Assembly: GCA_034638255.1 (NCBI GenBank)
Contig: JAWPGT010000012.1
Span: 744,001-808,000 of the forward strand
Length of the DNA: 64,000 bases
Direction of reading: 5' to 3'
Source: Coprinus comatus
Taxonomy: Eukaryota > Basidiomycota > Agaricomycetes > Agaricales > Agaricaceae
Shown: positions 1-10,807 of the stretch, in pieces
Layout: each line of letters opens with the position of its first letter
Position numbering within the stretch: the first letter of the stretch is position 1
Translations under genes and position numbers: made by a program
Notes under the pieces: generated by a model
What the model was told of the DNA's origin: nothing
What the model saw: the letters and a program-made list of their open reading frames with translations, nothing else
The model's database searches: none

Positions 1-105
1 AGTTCTCGGTCTAGAAACTCTGACTCTGGTGATGAAGAGTTTCAGGCAAGCTTGGACAAACTCCTGAGACGGTCTGAAGAAATCGATGATCTCGATTGGT
101 CATAA
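1..105 (+). CDS. 3' end of an unidentified gene (partial)
   Basis: The window opens inside a coding exon. Reading from base 1 in frame 1 gives 34 codons with no stop until TAA at 103-105. The peptide is Ser/Arg-rich and then acidic (SRNSDSGDEEF ... EEIDDLDW) and looks like a disordered, charged C-terminal tail. There is no domain to identify. The rest of the gene lies upstream of the window. That it is coding is inferred only from the open frame and the sharp acidic composition. Confidence 0.5.
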   Translation, partial: SSRSRNSDSGDEEFQASLDKLLRRSEEIDDLDWS

Positions 106-642
106 TCTAATACATATTACCTTCGAAATGCACTATCTTTCATGCATGAGCGGGTGTTTTTTTTTGGTTTGTCACTGGGGATCGCATCAACATAGAAATG
201 TTCCACAGTGGTAATTGTTTCTCGTAAAGGCATGGAACATGTTCTTTGGTATTCATTTAACTGCTGGGCATGGACAATGGAGTAATTGGGCGGAGGGATC
301 ATTGCATGATTCCGTGCATTTCCACCCAATCTCTCGTACTATCGTTTCGTGATTCCTGATTTGAGACAGTAGAGACATCATAATGACTAGATCAACTTGA
401 ATAAATGTAGTACTATGTGAAAGGCCCCCTAAGCACTGGGTCCTCCTTCACTATGAGGAGCCCTTCAGACTAGACTGAAGACGTTCTGAGTAAATTTCGA
501 ATTGACTTGGCTAATTTGGACGCACTGCCACCCGGTAGCACCAAATCCAAATCTGATGTTGTTAGTCACTGAGTACTGCGAGTGTGATGGAACCTTGATC
601 TTCTCTCACACTATACCACTTAGTTTACTCTCATCGTTGCTC
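106..642. other. Intergenic, nothing recognised
   Basis: This spacer lies between the partial first gene and the glutamine synthetase-like gene. A short open frame runs in phase into the next gene's start but has no ATG context or conserved content. No repeat or RNA gene was seen. Confidence 0.5.
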
Positions 643-2964
643 ATGGCCGCTACTCAAAGTGCTCCCAGAACACATGCTGATCTCGTAGAACTCTTGAAAC
701 ATGATACTAAGGTGAAAGTAGCAGGTCAGTTAGAAATAAGATATGGACTACGTGCCAGGCTCGCTGAAATGAGTGCTTTCACATAGGTATCGATGGTACG
801 CCAATCCCTGCGGGTTATATACAGGAAGTACTTATGTTGTTAAAAGTCGATGGCGTCCTTCGAGGAAAATATCTGGTTAATATAGTTCTTCTCTGCCAAG
901 AGTCACAGTATCCCCTGACGTCATTCTTGTACCCAGTCCAAGGAAAAGTTTCTCAGTGTTTCCAAGACCGACGGGTTCGGGTTCTGCAGCGTGGTGTTGT
1001 AAGTTATATTTATTTTTTGAGCTCCACTGAAAGGATAAAGAGAGATATTGAAATGTTAATGGTGGTTTACAGTGGCTGGGATATACATGATCAGGTTTAC
1101 TCCACTGAACTTTTGATATCAAACAAGGCCAATGGTTATCGTGACCTAATCGCTTGGATAGATTTATCAACTTATCGAAGACTTCCTTGGGAGAATAACG
1201 TTCCTTTCTTTTTGTTAATGTTTAAAGATCCGGATTCCAAGAATGCTTTGTCTGTCGATCCTAGAGGTACTGTGGTTCGTGCTGAACAAAAAGCACTTTA
1301 CTTGGGATATACTCCTTATGCTGGAGTTGAATACGAGGTAGGTTTCGTGGTTCAAATTGTCAACGAGAAATGGGACTGATAATTATGTATTGTATCGCAG
1401 TACTTCAATTTCAAAGGCAAGTTCAAGGTCTGACGCTGGCTTGTGAATGATGCTCATATTTTGGTTACAGAGACCCCAGAGTCAGCGAGCGAGAAACATT
1501 TTGTTAATCTCAACCCACTCACGCCTGGAAGTAAGTGCCGTTATATATGCGTATCTCCTTGACATATAAATAATGATACCTGCCACAACCAGTGCATGGG
1601 TATTCCCTTCTGCGCACTCAGCTGAATAACGATTACTTCCAAGAAATCATAGACAGAGCTTTAGACTTTGACGTACCTGTCGAAGGGCATCGTACGTCTA
1701 CCCTGACAGTAACTTGATTATCACTCATTTTAAGCTGGACTACAGATACTGAAACAGGACCTGGTGTCTTTGAGACGGCTCTAGCTTATACACAGGCCTT
1801 GAGGATGGCAGATAATGCGATATTGTTTAAATATCTTGCTAAGAGTGTTGGAATGAAATATGGCATTATACCAAGTTTCATGGCCAAACCTTGGGGAAGG
1901 TTTGTCGCAGCGGCTATCTACCATTGAGTGTACTGACTTTGATAATCGGTCCAGCTTCCAGGGTGTAGTGGGTAAGTGTCTGCCACAGAAATATCCGTCT
2001 CTGAATACGAACCATTGGCGTTTTTTAGTCATATCCACGTCTCCTTGCGTGATAAGGACGGCAGGAATATTTTTGCGGTATCAAAGGAAGAATTGGAATC
2101 AGGAGGCCGGGCACAAGCTGCTAATAACGATACAAAGTATATTAGCAAAGAAGCCGAAATGTTCTTAGCTGGTATTCTTGAAGGTCTCCCAGACGGTGTG
2201 TTCATTATAGTCTAGTATATAACTACAGCTAATTGTCATTACCCTCGAAGTTCTGCCCATGGTAAAGCAAATTATATTTCTGTATTCGTCTTATCAAGAC
2301 TAATGTCATAAACCAGCTCGTTCCTACAATCAATGGGTTCAAACGACTTGTAGGAGGCGAGGCCTTTTGGGCACCTAATGCTGTTACCTACGGCTATGAC
2401 TCCCGAGCGGCGTCAGTTCGCATAATCTCCCCACCTTCTGTAGCACCTGAAGCCACCCGGTTCGAGATCCGAGTTCCGGGAGCGGATATGAATCCATACT
2501 ATGCTCTCGGAGCTACTTTCTTGCTAGGTATAAGGGGAATTAAAAAGAAAGTGAGGCTTACAACCGCACCAATGAGTCAGTTGAAACCTGAGGATAGACT
2601 TAATGGGAAGGTAGGTACATGCCGTCTGGGACCGTCCTTATAGACGACCCTAGGTCATTAGATTAATGAGTCAGTACTGATAAAATCACGTTGGTATTTT
2701 TTTTTATCAGGTTAGGATGTTGCCCAGAACCCTGGAAGAAGCCACGTTGAGGATGATGGCCCCAGATAGTATAGCCCGAGAATCGGACGTTTTTGGAAAT
2801 GAATTTGTGGAGCATTTTGGAGGGACGAGGTTACATGAAGTTCGAGCTTGGAATGAGGCAGTCACGAATTGGGAAGGTAAGAATTATAGCCTGTTTAATT
2901 GGTGCTTTTAGAAGCTGATGTAGATACACGTATGCTAGTTGAGCGCTATCTTGAGCTTGCTTAG
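643..2964 (+). CDS. Glutamine synthetase-like protein (FluG-type GS domain), 15 exons
   Basis: Fungal GS-fold protein of the bacterial/FluG type, about 488 residues when spliced, close to the family length. Visible GS signatures are GWDIHD, AGVEYEYF, GYSLLRTQL, ETGPGVFE, KYGIIPSFMAKPW, the LPGCSGH/HVSLRD region, EAFWAPNAVTYG and RFEIRVPGADMNPY; it ends VERYLELA. Start ATG 643 is the only Met fitting the conserved N-terminus (DLVELLKHD). Exons: 643-724, 787-795, 847-875, 937-998, 1073-1337, 1401-1427, 1473-1530, 1593-1691, 1746-1899, 1955-1971, 2029-2195, 2251-2261, 2317-2610, 2711-2876, 2939-2964. Three microexons (9, 17 and 11 nt) are needed. The join 1899/1955 is one base out of phase; a weak donor at 1904 would restore it. 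There is a two-residue insertion (SD) before VFGNEF. Glutamine synthesis is not proven; FluG-type fungal members have signalling roles. Confidence 0.85.
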
Positions 2965-3023
2965 GACTCGTTACTCCAACAGAGTTTGGACGGGGGAAAT
3001 TTTAGAGTTTGTAAATTGAAGGT

Positions 3024-3864
3024 TTATACATTCTTTAACCAATGTAAGAAATGTGGCACATCCTAGCATGTTTATCAACAACACATGTGCGATAAAAATA
3101 CGGTCCGAAGACTAACCTCTGCAATGGATTTTGGTATGCCAAGATTGACAATGGACCTAGGTATTAGTCCGCCCATCTCACTTGAAGTTGCCATGCGCCA
3201 TTCCACGTTCCCATTTTCGAGTTGTGTTAAACGCTCAACACTGACATAATATCCATGTATACCCTTCTCTTCCAGTTTTTGAAGTTCCTCGTCCTCTTTA
3301 GATGAGAGATCAATCGGTAAAGAAACGATGAGTCTGTTGATAACACGTGAGGCTTTTGTGTCAAGATAAAAGAGTTTGCTAAAGTATACCCCGAATATGG
3401 TGCTGTTTCTTCTCTATGAATTACTTGTAACACCGTGAACACTCGGTTAGACACTGGAAACGGAAATTTGTAGTAAAGCGTCCATATTTGGGCTGTTGGT
3501 GATATTTCTTTGACTTTGGTTACTTTTTGAATCATTGGTATGAATCTGTTTGACACAATACATGGTTAAAACGTGGTGGAAGGGTCAGAGATACCCTAGC
3601 ATACTCCTTCTCATGCGTGGCCTTGTCTTTCGCAAGGTTATCCCAAAATTGGTCGAAACCACCCTGCTCTGGAGGGTGTTCACTAACACGGCAATACCAA
3701 TTGGAACCTTGCTCAATTGCTGATAGGGTATTTACGTCTTTGAAATAAGTCTTTCCTCGTTTCCAGGTGGCTGTGGTGTCGATTAGTTGATGCCCTGCTG
3801 CAATGATCACATCTTCTGCGGGTATATCTGTTTCACTTAGTTGTTGTGTCATATTGCAGTGCAT
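3024..3864 (-). CDS. DUF3074 (START-like) domain protein
   Basis: Four minus-strand exons (3864-3605, 3545-3390, 3333-3117, 3062-3024) splice cleanly into 223 residues. Family features seen: a substrate-pocket start (WKRGKTYFKDV), WYCRVSEH, HEKEFIP, a YYKFPFPVSNRVFTVL core, an SLPIDLSS strand, GYYVSVERL, WRMATSSEMGG, and the terminal DVPHFLHWLKN helix typical of DUF3074. Intron donors are GTATGC, GTATAC and GTTAGT, all in phase. DUF3074 proteins are START/Bet v1-like folds, presumed lipid-binding; no substrate is known. The start could be the ATG at 3864 or the Met four codons later. It converges with the glutamine synthetase gene, whose stop is only 60 bp away. Confidence 0.85.
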
Positions 3865-4108
3865 CGAACTTACTGGAAGGTTTTAGAGGTGTTGTGGACA
3901 ACGGCATTGCAGTGTCTACCATTGTTGTTGTAGTAGTTGTAGTAGAAGCGTATCCGTGGACAATACTTATTTTTAGCATATATGTCGATACGATGTGAAA
4001 TATATGATTGCATCACCCCGAGTTTAATTGTTGAAAATAATGATATTTAGTGTACTAGAGGACTTTTGGTATAGTCAGAGGTGTGCTTAGCGTGTCTAGT
4101 AATTGTGG

Positions 4109-4709
4109 TTATTGTGTGGCTGATAATTGTTGTGGTGTACCAGTGTTTAGGTTAACAAGCCCGAAATGTCTGCTGCGACCTCGTCCAGCCTCATCACGGG
4201 GAAGAACCTCACCACGTTCTGTTACAAGACCAACAAATCGACGTGATTTGCTCATCCATTTCTCCTTGTAAAAACGAACAAAGCCGGGGGCTGTGGCGTA
4301 CAGTGTGTGGTCGCGACCCATCTTGACCTAGATATGGTAACCATTGTAATTAGTAAAAATATATCACGAAGGCCAAAGGGACAGACATGTTGACCGGGAT
4401 GGAACAAGGTTCCGCGTTGGCGAACAATAATATTACCAGGGATTACATGCTGGTCTAGTCGTTGTGTGTCAGACAACAAAATAAAAAAAATGATAGCACA
4501 ATTGGGACATACCTGAGAATTTTTTGAGACCAAGGCGCTTACCGGGAGATCCTCCGTGGTTGTGGACCGTGCCTCCTGCGCGTTTGGTGGCCGTTCTAAT
4601 TGCGCCTGGAGATGGTGAGTAAAAATTTAGTCGTGTATAACGAGCTGGACATACCAAGAAGCGAGAATGGGGAGCGCGAGGTCTGGATACAACGAGAGAG
4701 GAAGGACAT
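4109..4709 (-). CDS. MRPL27: Mitochondrial large-subunit ribosomal protein bL27m
   Basis: Four exons (4709-4655, 4605-4513, 4454-4387, 4327-4109) give 144 residues. After a mitochondrial-type presequence (MSFLSRCIQTSRS...) come the classic bL27 blocks: RTATKRAGG, HNHGGSPGKRLG, NIIVRQRGT, HPGQHVKMGRDHTLYA and GFVRFYKEKW, then a fungal C-terminal tail. It acts in the mitochondrial ribosome near the peptidyl-transferase centre. Start ATG 4709 was chosen because it yields a targeting peptide and keeps the intron phase; the longer open frame upstream begins with GTG only. Intron donors are GTATGT, GTATGT and GTCTGT. It is divergent from SKP1 with 163 bp between start codons. Symbol follows general bL27m naming; the yeast homolog is called MRP7. 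Confidence 0.93.
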
Positions 4710-4872
4710 GCTGTAGAGTTGGGCACAAAGTCAGAGTCCACAGGTGGCACGGGCCTTTCTTCGGCAATCACCGGCTGTGCGGCGATGGTAATTATATAGA
4801 GGGACCTCCCCTCATTTTATTCTCAACTCCATCACCCCTTCATACAAACACCTCATATACCTAATTTTCAAA
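4710..4872. promoter_or_regulatory. Divergent promoter between MRPL27 and SKP1
   Basis: Only 163 bp separate the two divergent ATGs, so both core promoters must lie here. An A/T-rich TATATAG-type element sits near 4794-4801 and pyrimidine-rich stretches follow toward the SKP1 start (AATTTTCAAAATGG context at its ATG). No other motif is claimed. Confidence 0.6.
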
Positions 4873-5625
4873 ATGGTTCTCCTCGTCACTTCTGATAACG
4901 AACAATTCAACGCCGACAAGGAAGTCGTTGAGCGCAGTGTTCTCATCAAGAACATGCTTGAAGGTCCGTCTGCTCTCTCTGTATAAATGAGCCACAGTCC
5001 TCTCATCTTAGCGCGTTTTACCAGATGTCGGCGAGTCTGACCAGGCCATTCCCCTTCCTAATGTGTCTGCAAGCGTACTCAAGAAGGTAAGTTAATTCGC
5101 AATTCTCTTTATCGACAGACATCTGATATTCCTTTCAGGTGCTTGAATATTGCGAACACCATCGTGGCGAGCCCCTCCCTTCGACAGAAACCGATTCCAA
5201 CCAAGATGAGACTCGCAAACGGACGACCGATATCAGCGAGTGGGACCAAAAATTCATCACCGTAGACCAGGAGATGCTCTTTGAGATCATCCTTGCTGCC
5301 AACTATCTCGATATCAAGTCTCTACTGTACGTTCCATTCTTGTCGCTCTCATCGATTTCTTATCGAGACGCTTTCAGTGATGTTGGCTGCAAGACTGTTG
5401 CTAACATGATCAAGGGCAAGACGCCCGAGGAGATTCGTAAGCTCTTCAACATCGTCAATGATTTCACCCCTGAAGAGGAGGTCAGTTTCCCCTTTTCTTT
5501 ATTGAACACAACTGACTATTCTTTGACCTTTAGGCACAAATCAAGAAAGAGAACGTGAGTTGCTGCTTTGAACCTGGTAATACCCTAACTAAACGCTCTT
5601 TCAGGAATGGGCAGAGGATCGTTGA
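4873..5625 (+). CDS. SKP1: SKP1, SCF ubiquitin ligase adaptor
   Basis: Six exons (4873-4963, 5025-5086, 5139-5326, 5378-5480, 5536-5556, 5605-5625) splice in phase to 161 residues. The N-terminal BTB/POZ-like part has [20 protein letters not shown] and [18 protein letters not shown]. The C-terminal part shows [48 protein letters not shown] and FTPEEE...ENEWAEDR, diagnostic of Skp1. Skp1 bridges the cullin scaffold to F-box proteins and is also found in kinetochore complexes. Several F-box genes lie within 60 kb, but physical closeness is probably coincidence. The protein looks complete and functional. Confidence 0.97.
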
Positions 5626-5823
5626 TTTTGTCATTTTAATACCCTACATGTGTTGCACGCCTTTGTCCTTTTCCCTACAGCTCAATGTAATATCACCTTC
5701 TCGGACTGAACATTCAGAAATGCTAATGAGTGCTGGCGACGCGTAGTTGCTGTAGTGTTACGTAAGCGATGACTCCATTGGCCGCTGCTCAATTCAAATA
5801 AGCAAAGAACGCGTTGAGCTACC

Positions 5824-7562
5824 ATGACCATCCCAGATCTTCCTGGAATACCCATTCCTCGTAATTCTGAACACGAACGCTGGCTTAAGAAACGAGTGGC
5901 TCATCTATGCCAACTAGACCATGAAAGGTTAAACCTGGTCGTTAGCAACGCGACGTCCGGCTAACCACCACTTTCAGATTTCCTGGAAGCCAACCTGTCA
6001 GTTTCTCTATCAAGGATATCGCAAGACTAGAATCACAAGAGTTCGTTGTTGGAATTCGCGCCTTTAACGTTGGCTGATAACTCGACTAGTTTTTGGGTAT
6101 GCGAAAAGTCGGATGGCGTTCGTGTGCTTTTGTTCGTTTTGACGGATAGTACTACCGGAGAACAGACAATATTTCTCGTGCGTAGTCCACCAAATTGAAC
6201 TATATTCGACCGTTAATGGCCTTGCTAGATTGACCGCCACAACACATACCGTCAAGTGGAAGGTCTCTATTTTCCACATCACGAAAATCCCGTCAAACCC
6301 CTATTGGATACTTTAGTAGACGGAGAATTGGTGATTGACGTTGACCCGAAAACCAAACAGGCATGTTCTGCCATTTTCACTTGCTTCTTCTTATCATTAA
6401 CAACCCCGTAGGAGACTCTTCGGTACCTTGCATTTGATTGCCTTGTCGCAGATAGTCAGAATGTCATGTCGAAAACTCTTGACAAACGTTATGGTGTCAG
6501 TGGCTACAATCTTTGCACCATGATATAACAACTGAGGAAGCATTTTTTAGAGATTGAATGCTTGGTTCTATAAACCGTACGGTATGTAAATATTCATGGT
6601 TATCTGTAAATATCTTGCTGAATGTCGCTTAGTGTCAAGGTGAAACCCATCGCCTTTTCTTACCACGTCAAAACTGTCTTCGATGAAATGCCAAATCTCC
6701 AACATGAGACCGATGGGTTGATTTATACCTGTGTCAATACACCATATTCACCTGGGACAGATAAGAATATGTACGCTTCTTTGTTATATATTCTTACTTT
6801 TATGAATCTCATTTTGCAACATGACAGATTGAAATGGAAACCTCCTTCAGAAAACTCAATAGATTTTAAGCTCGTACTTCGTTTCCCACCACTTAGGCAA
6901 GACCCCAGTAAACCCGACTTTCTAGCGAGGCCTCTCTTCCTTTTGCATGTATGGTGTGGAGATGAGAGAGGTCAAGCCAAATACGAACAATATGATGAGA
7001 TGTATATGGATGACGATGAATGGGAGAAGTAATTTTTTTTTTGCTACTATTTAGGATGGCTTAAAATTATACTGATATAATTTTCATTTTTCAGTTGGAA
7101 ACTCTCTGGAGAACAAGTTGATGATCGAATTGTTGAAGTTCACTGGGATTCAGAGATAAACCGATGGCGGATGATGCGATTCAGAGATGATAAACCTAAT
7201 GGGAATCACGTTAGTGTTGTTGAAAATATCATACAAAGTATTGCTGAGGGTGTTGAGAAAGAAGCAGTAAGTAATTCAATTTTAAGTACTCAAGAATAAA
7301 ACTCATGGTTATCATCTACTTTTTTTTTCAGCTATTGCAAAGATCGGATGCAGTTCGCAATGCTTGGAAAATGCGCCAGGGACAACCACCACCACAGCAG
7401 CAGCAGCCATCACTACACGCACCACCACCTCAGCAACAACGTGGAATGCCAACATCAATGCCTGTACCAATCCCTCCATTAGAACTACGCTATGGTTCAC
7501 TTGCTTCTTCAAAATGGAGTAAAGTCGCTGGTCCAACCATTATAGCAGGGATGAATCGCTAA
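5824..7562 (+). CDS. CEG1: mRNA capping enzyme, GTP-RNA guanylyltransferase
   Basis: Ten exons: 5824-5927, 5978-6040, 6090-6177, 6229-6360, 6412-6495, 6551-6581, 6633-6770, 6828-7028, 7095-7266, 7332-7562; about 415 residues. The nucleotidyltransferase active-site motif is CEKSDGVR (Lys of KxDG), followed by FLIDRHNTYR, LLDTLVDGELV, LRYLAFDCLV, HETDGLIYTC, LKWKPPSENSIDFKL and VVEVHWD-like motif V (VEVHWDSE). A Gln/Pro-rich tail follows. It adds GMP to nascent mRNA 5' ends in the nucleus. Intron 4 (6361-6411) has a GC donor (GCATGT). Around 6581/6633 the splice phase is one base off with the obvious GTATGT donor, and about 15-20 residues that normally follow the FYKPY segment seem to be missing; a weaker donor GTACGG would keep frame. 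It may be affected by an indel. Confidence 0.9.
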
Positions 7563-9352
7563 AACTGAAACCGAAACTTCGAACACACACACAAATGTCC
7601 GAATTCTCTTGTGTGTACCAGGTAGATCATTGGTCATATCGGTTTTTTCTAAAACTTGGTTTCAAATACCAAGTTCAGGGAAAACTTTTGATGACCTTTT
7701 TGATGCGACATAATCTGGATTCTGATATAAAACGCCTGCACACGCTTTCTCCTTTTTTGCAAAATTGCATTAACCAGATGCATACCATACATGTTATAAT
7801 CTTCCTTTTTTTAATAATACTGATCTCACTCTTCCTCTTCCTCTCACTCACTTTCCCTGCTCCCTTGCATTTTGTCTCAACATCCTCACTATCCCTATCC
7901 TGTTCCCAAAAATCAATCAAATCAAATCACTCAGACTTGTATTTTTATTTGTTTTCCTTTTTTTTCTTTTTTGATTTCATCATCCTTCTAGTCTCGATAT
8001 TTGACGGCTGGTATCAACAAACCTACTGATATACAGTATGTACATAATTTACTCGGGGAAAAGACACAAGAAAACAAATCCAGAACCCACCTGTCCATTG
8101 TATTGTGTCAAACGTAGTACATTCCGGAGTCTGATATCAAAAAAAAATCACATCATCATATGCATCATATCCCAGGCACATACTTGAGGGGCCCTAATAA
8201 CTTCGCTCTTTCCTTTGATCTTTTTGATTTACATGTATACACATATGGAAATCTTTAATACATTCTTCCTTGATTCTAAGACGTATCCGGAGTTTTAGAA
8301 TTTCAGAGTTTTAATATACAAAATGCCGTTCTCGGTGATTCTCCCTCCCTTCGATTTGAATTTTTCTTTCTCAGCGGATAGACTGCAGAAGGTGTGAGTT
8401 TATATTTAGGAATATACCACACATGTCCATACAGTTCGGCATTGTCGGATCGATGGGTTGTAGCGAAGGAAAGGAAGCGCACTAATCAAGAATCAAAAGA
8501 GATAGCCGTTCAGGAATGCGTTGATAGAAAAACATGATTTTTTCTATTCATTCGTTATGCGTTACACATGATAGGACATCGTCGCCAAGCTTTTGTGATC
8601 ATTTCTTTGCTAATATCAATGCCCCAAATGGATTCTTGAGAAGGGAGTGGTCAAATGCCTGAGATATATGAGAGTCTGAAGGATATGGAAGTACAAGGCA
8701 TCTCTGAATTAAAGGATGAAATCACAATTGGTACCGAAATTTTGGGGAGTGAAATGGAGAAGGAGAGTGCATTAGAACAGGGGGGGGAGGTGAATCCATG
8801 GGACCATGTCATCATCGCCAGTATCAAGCATATTTGACTCGCCACCTCAGGTGATGCATGAACTAGCTCATTGTTGTGAAGGTCATGTTGAGCAGAATGA
8901 ATGTGGTTGCGATGCTGAAAGACCAGCGTACGCTCATTATCATTTTATTTTGCATGAATGTACTCACTGTCATGAATAACAGAGATATCGTGTCCTCGTC
9001 GTTACAAAATCCTGAGGAGCATGGTATCAAGATTGAATGTAGAGTACACTCATTCCTTCCTACCCCATGCTTAGCCCTATTCGAGGAGTTAGGTACACAT
9101 TACCCATTTCTCGACGTGGCATCGAGATTATCAGTTTCCGCCAGCCACAAGCCTCACAAAGCATCAACAATGCAATATGTGAACAGACCTCCCCGTTCCC
9201 GCACGAAATCCTCAAAATACTGGAACCTCAAAACAACACCGGCAATAGCTGCACCAAAAGAATTGTAATTAAAGAGGTGTGGTCACTCAGAATAGATAAT
9301 CGAGGCCAAACGGTAGAGGTATTGATTGGTTTTGGAGGCTGAGGGGCAGGTA
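7563..9352. other. Long intergenic stretch, low information
   Basis: Pyrimidine-rich and A/T-rich sequence (for example 7790-7980) follows the capping gene. Several 60-130 codon frames at 8650-9340 lack a consistent start, splice sites or recognisable motif. I see no RNA gene or mobile element. Part of 9060-9350 could belong to the possible coding remnant downstream. Confidence 0.4.
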
Positions 9353-9727
9353 TTGAACGAGATAGAGGGGATGTTCTGACCAATCCTTTGGGACAGTTTT
9401 CGAGTTTGGCAAGTGGAAGGGTGGCGGTGGATTGGTACAGTTTAACAGGACTATGCAAGTGTGTACCACCTACATTCTCAAACTTCTTATTACTCGAATA
9501 TTTAATGGTTACATTTAATAGGATTGACATGGTACTCCCGGAGGCTTGAGAAAGTGTACTCCTCATGCGACGAGATGATCATACGCAGACGAGCAACATC
9601 ATCCATTATGCATTATGAAGCGATCCTGGCTCCTCGTACTAAGCAGATGGGCGTATTGGACTTGGTGGCTGATGGTTGGTTTATTCTCATTGTCGTGTTA
9701 GTCTTGTTAGATGCAACGTTCGGTTAG
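9353..9727 (+). pseudogene. Possible coding remnant of a small membrane protein
   Basis: Two stretches read like protein rather than noise. 9353-9467 encodes a peptide containing VDWYSLTGLCK; 9524-9727 encodes 67 residues beginning LTWYSRRLEKVY, with LAPRTKQMGVLDL and then a hydrophobic end (WFILIVVLVLLDA) that could be a membrane helix. An intron-like gap (GTGTGT...TTTAATAG) lies between, but the phase does not match, and an in-frame TGA precedes the first block. I do not recognise the family. It may be a decayed gene, a real gene with indel errors, or chance. Confidence 0.25.
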
Positions 9728-10807
9728 TGACGTTTCCTCGTTTATTTTGCTTAAGTGTGAGTTTAAGTTAACAAGACAGATCGATCCCTCGTTTTGATTT
9801 GTGATCATTAAAAAATAAAATAAAAAGGCGAATATCTGTTTTAGGTCATGTTTTGGTTGGTTTCATTGTGGGTGACTCGCATTCTTCCACCTTCGAACTA
9901 GCCTTATGAAATCTTTTAGATTGCTCTTTTCGCTTTGCTTTCACTCTTGTTGTGCCATCTGTTACGCTGTTATCATTAAGGTATTTTTTCGTTTTCCAAC
10001 TTGAATGTGCCCCTTTCTGATACACCAATACTTCAAGCTTCGAGCGCTCGATACAGCGTTCCGAAGAACTTAATCATACATTATATACATAGTGAGACTG
10101 CACACCCTCTCGTTGTTCAGCCGACACCTATCGTTCCAACACTAGAGATACACACATAACTTGAACTCTTAAGACCTCGTCATTAGGAAGAAGGTTTGGA
10201 TGCTGCATTCAAGCTTGGATTCAATATCACAGTCTGGAAGGAATCAATATATTGGTTATATGACATTCGCATGAACACGAATTTATATACTATTCTCTTA
10301 GAGATACCACTTTACCTTCCAACACCACTAATATAGTAGCCAAATCCAATTCTTATTCTAGTCGGTACTAGTACTTAAACATCGATCTCCTCTGTATTCA
10401 TTCGCTCATCCCACAAATCACAACTATAGCTCTAAGCCCTTGGAAACATAAACATAGCCTTCTTTATTGTAATAAAATCACAGCAAGTTTTACAATGACT
10501 GGTATTCGTACTCCAACATTATGCTGCCCACGGGCGGACAAATACCAGGAAGCAGAAACCAAATCGGATATGGAACCATTTCTTGTCGTTGACAAACTGA
10601 CAACCACAGAACGCTCTGACTGAAAATGGGAGGACTCCCCGTCGAGTCAAGCCGAGCAATTGTAAGAATGCTAAAAAAGAATTCTGTAATATTTATGGGC
10701 CTGGGACTATTGGTTGTGTCTAATGGAACCTATTTGAAGAAATTGGTACAATTTGGGTATAATGTAATGCTGTAGGCGTCGAATTTCATCAAACTGTCCA
10801 AAACACA
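9728..10807. other. Intergenic, nothing recognised
   Basis: No supported gene, repeat or RNA. It ends at the 3' side of the minus-strand F-box copy A. Confidence 0.5.

Noticed and set aside
7305..7562. Gln/Pro-rich frame considered as a separate gene
   Set aside because: It is the last exon (7332-7562) of the capping enzyme, joined in phase through a GTAAGT...TTCAG intron.
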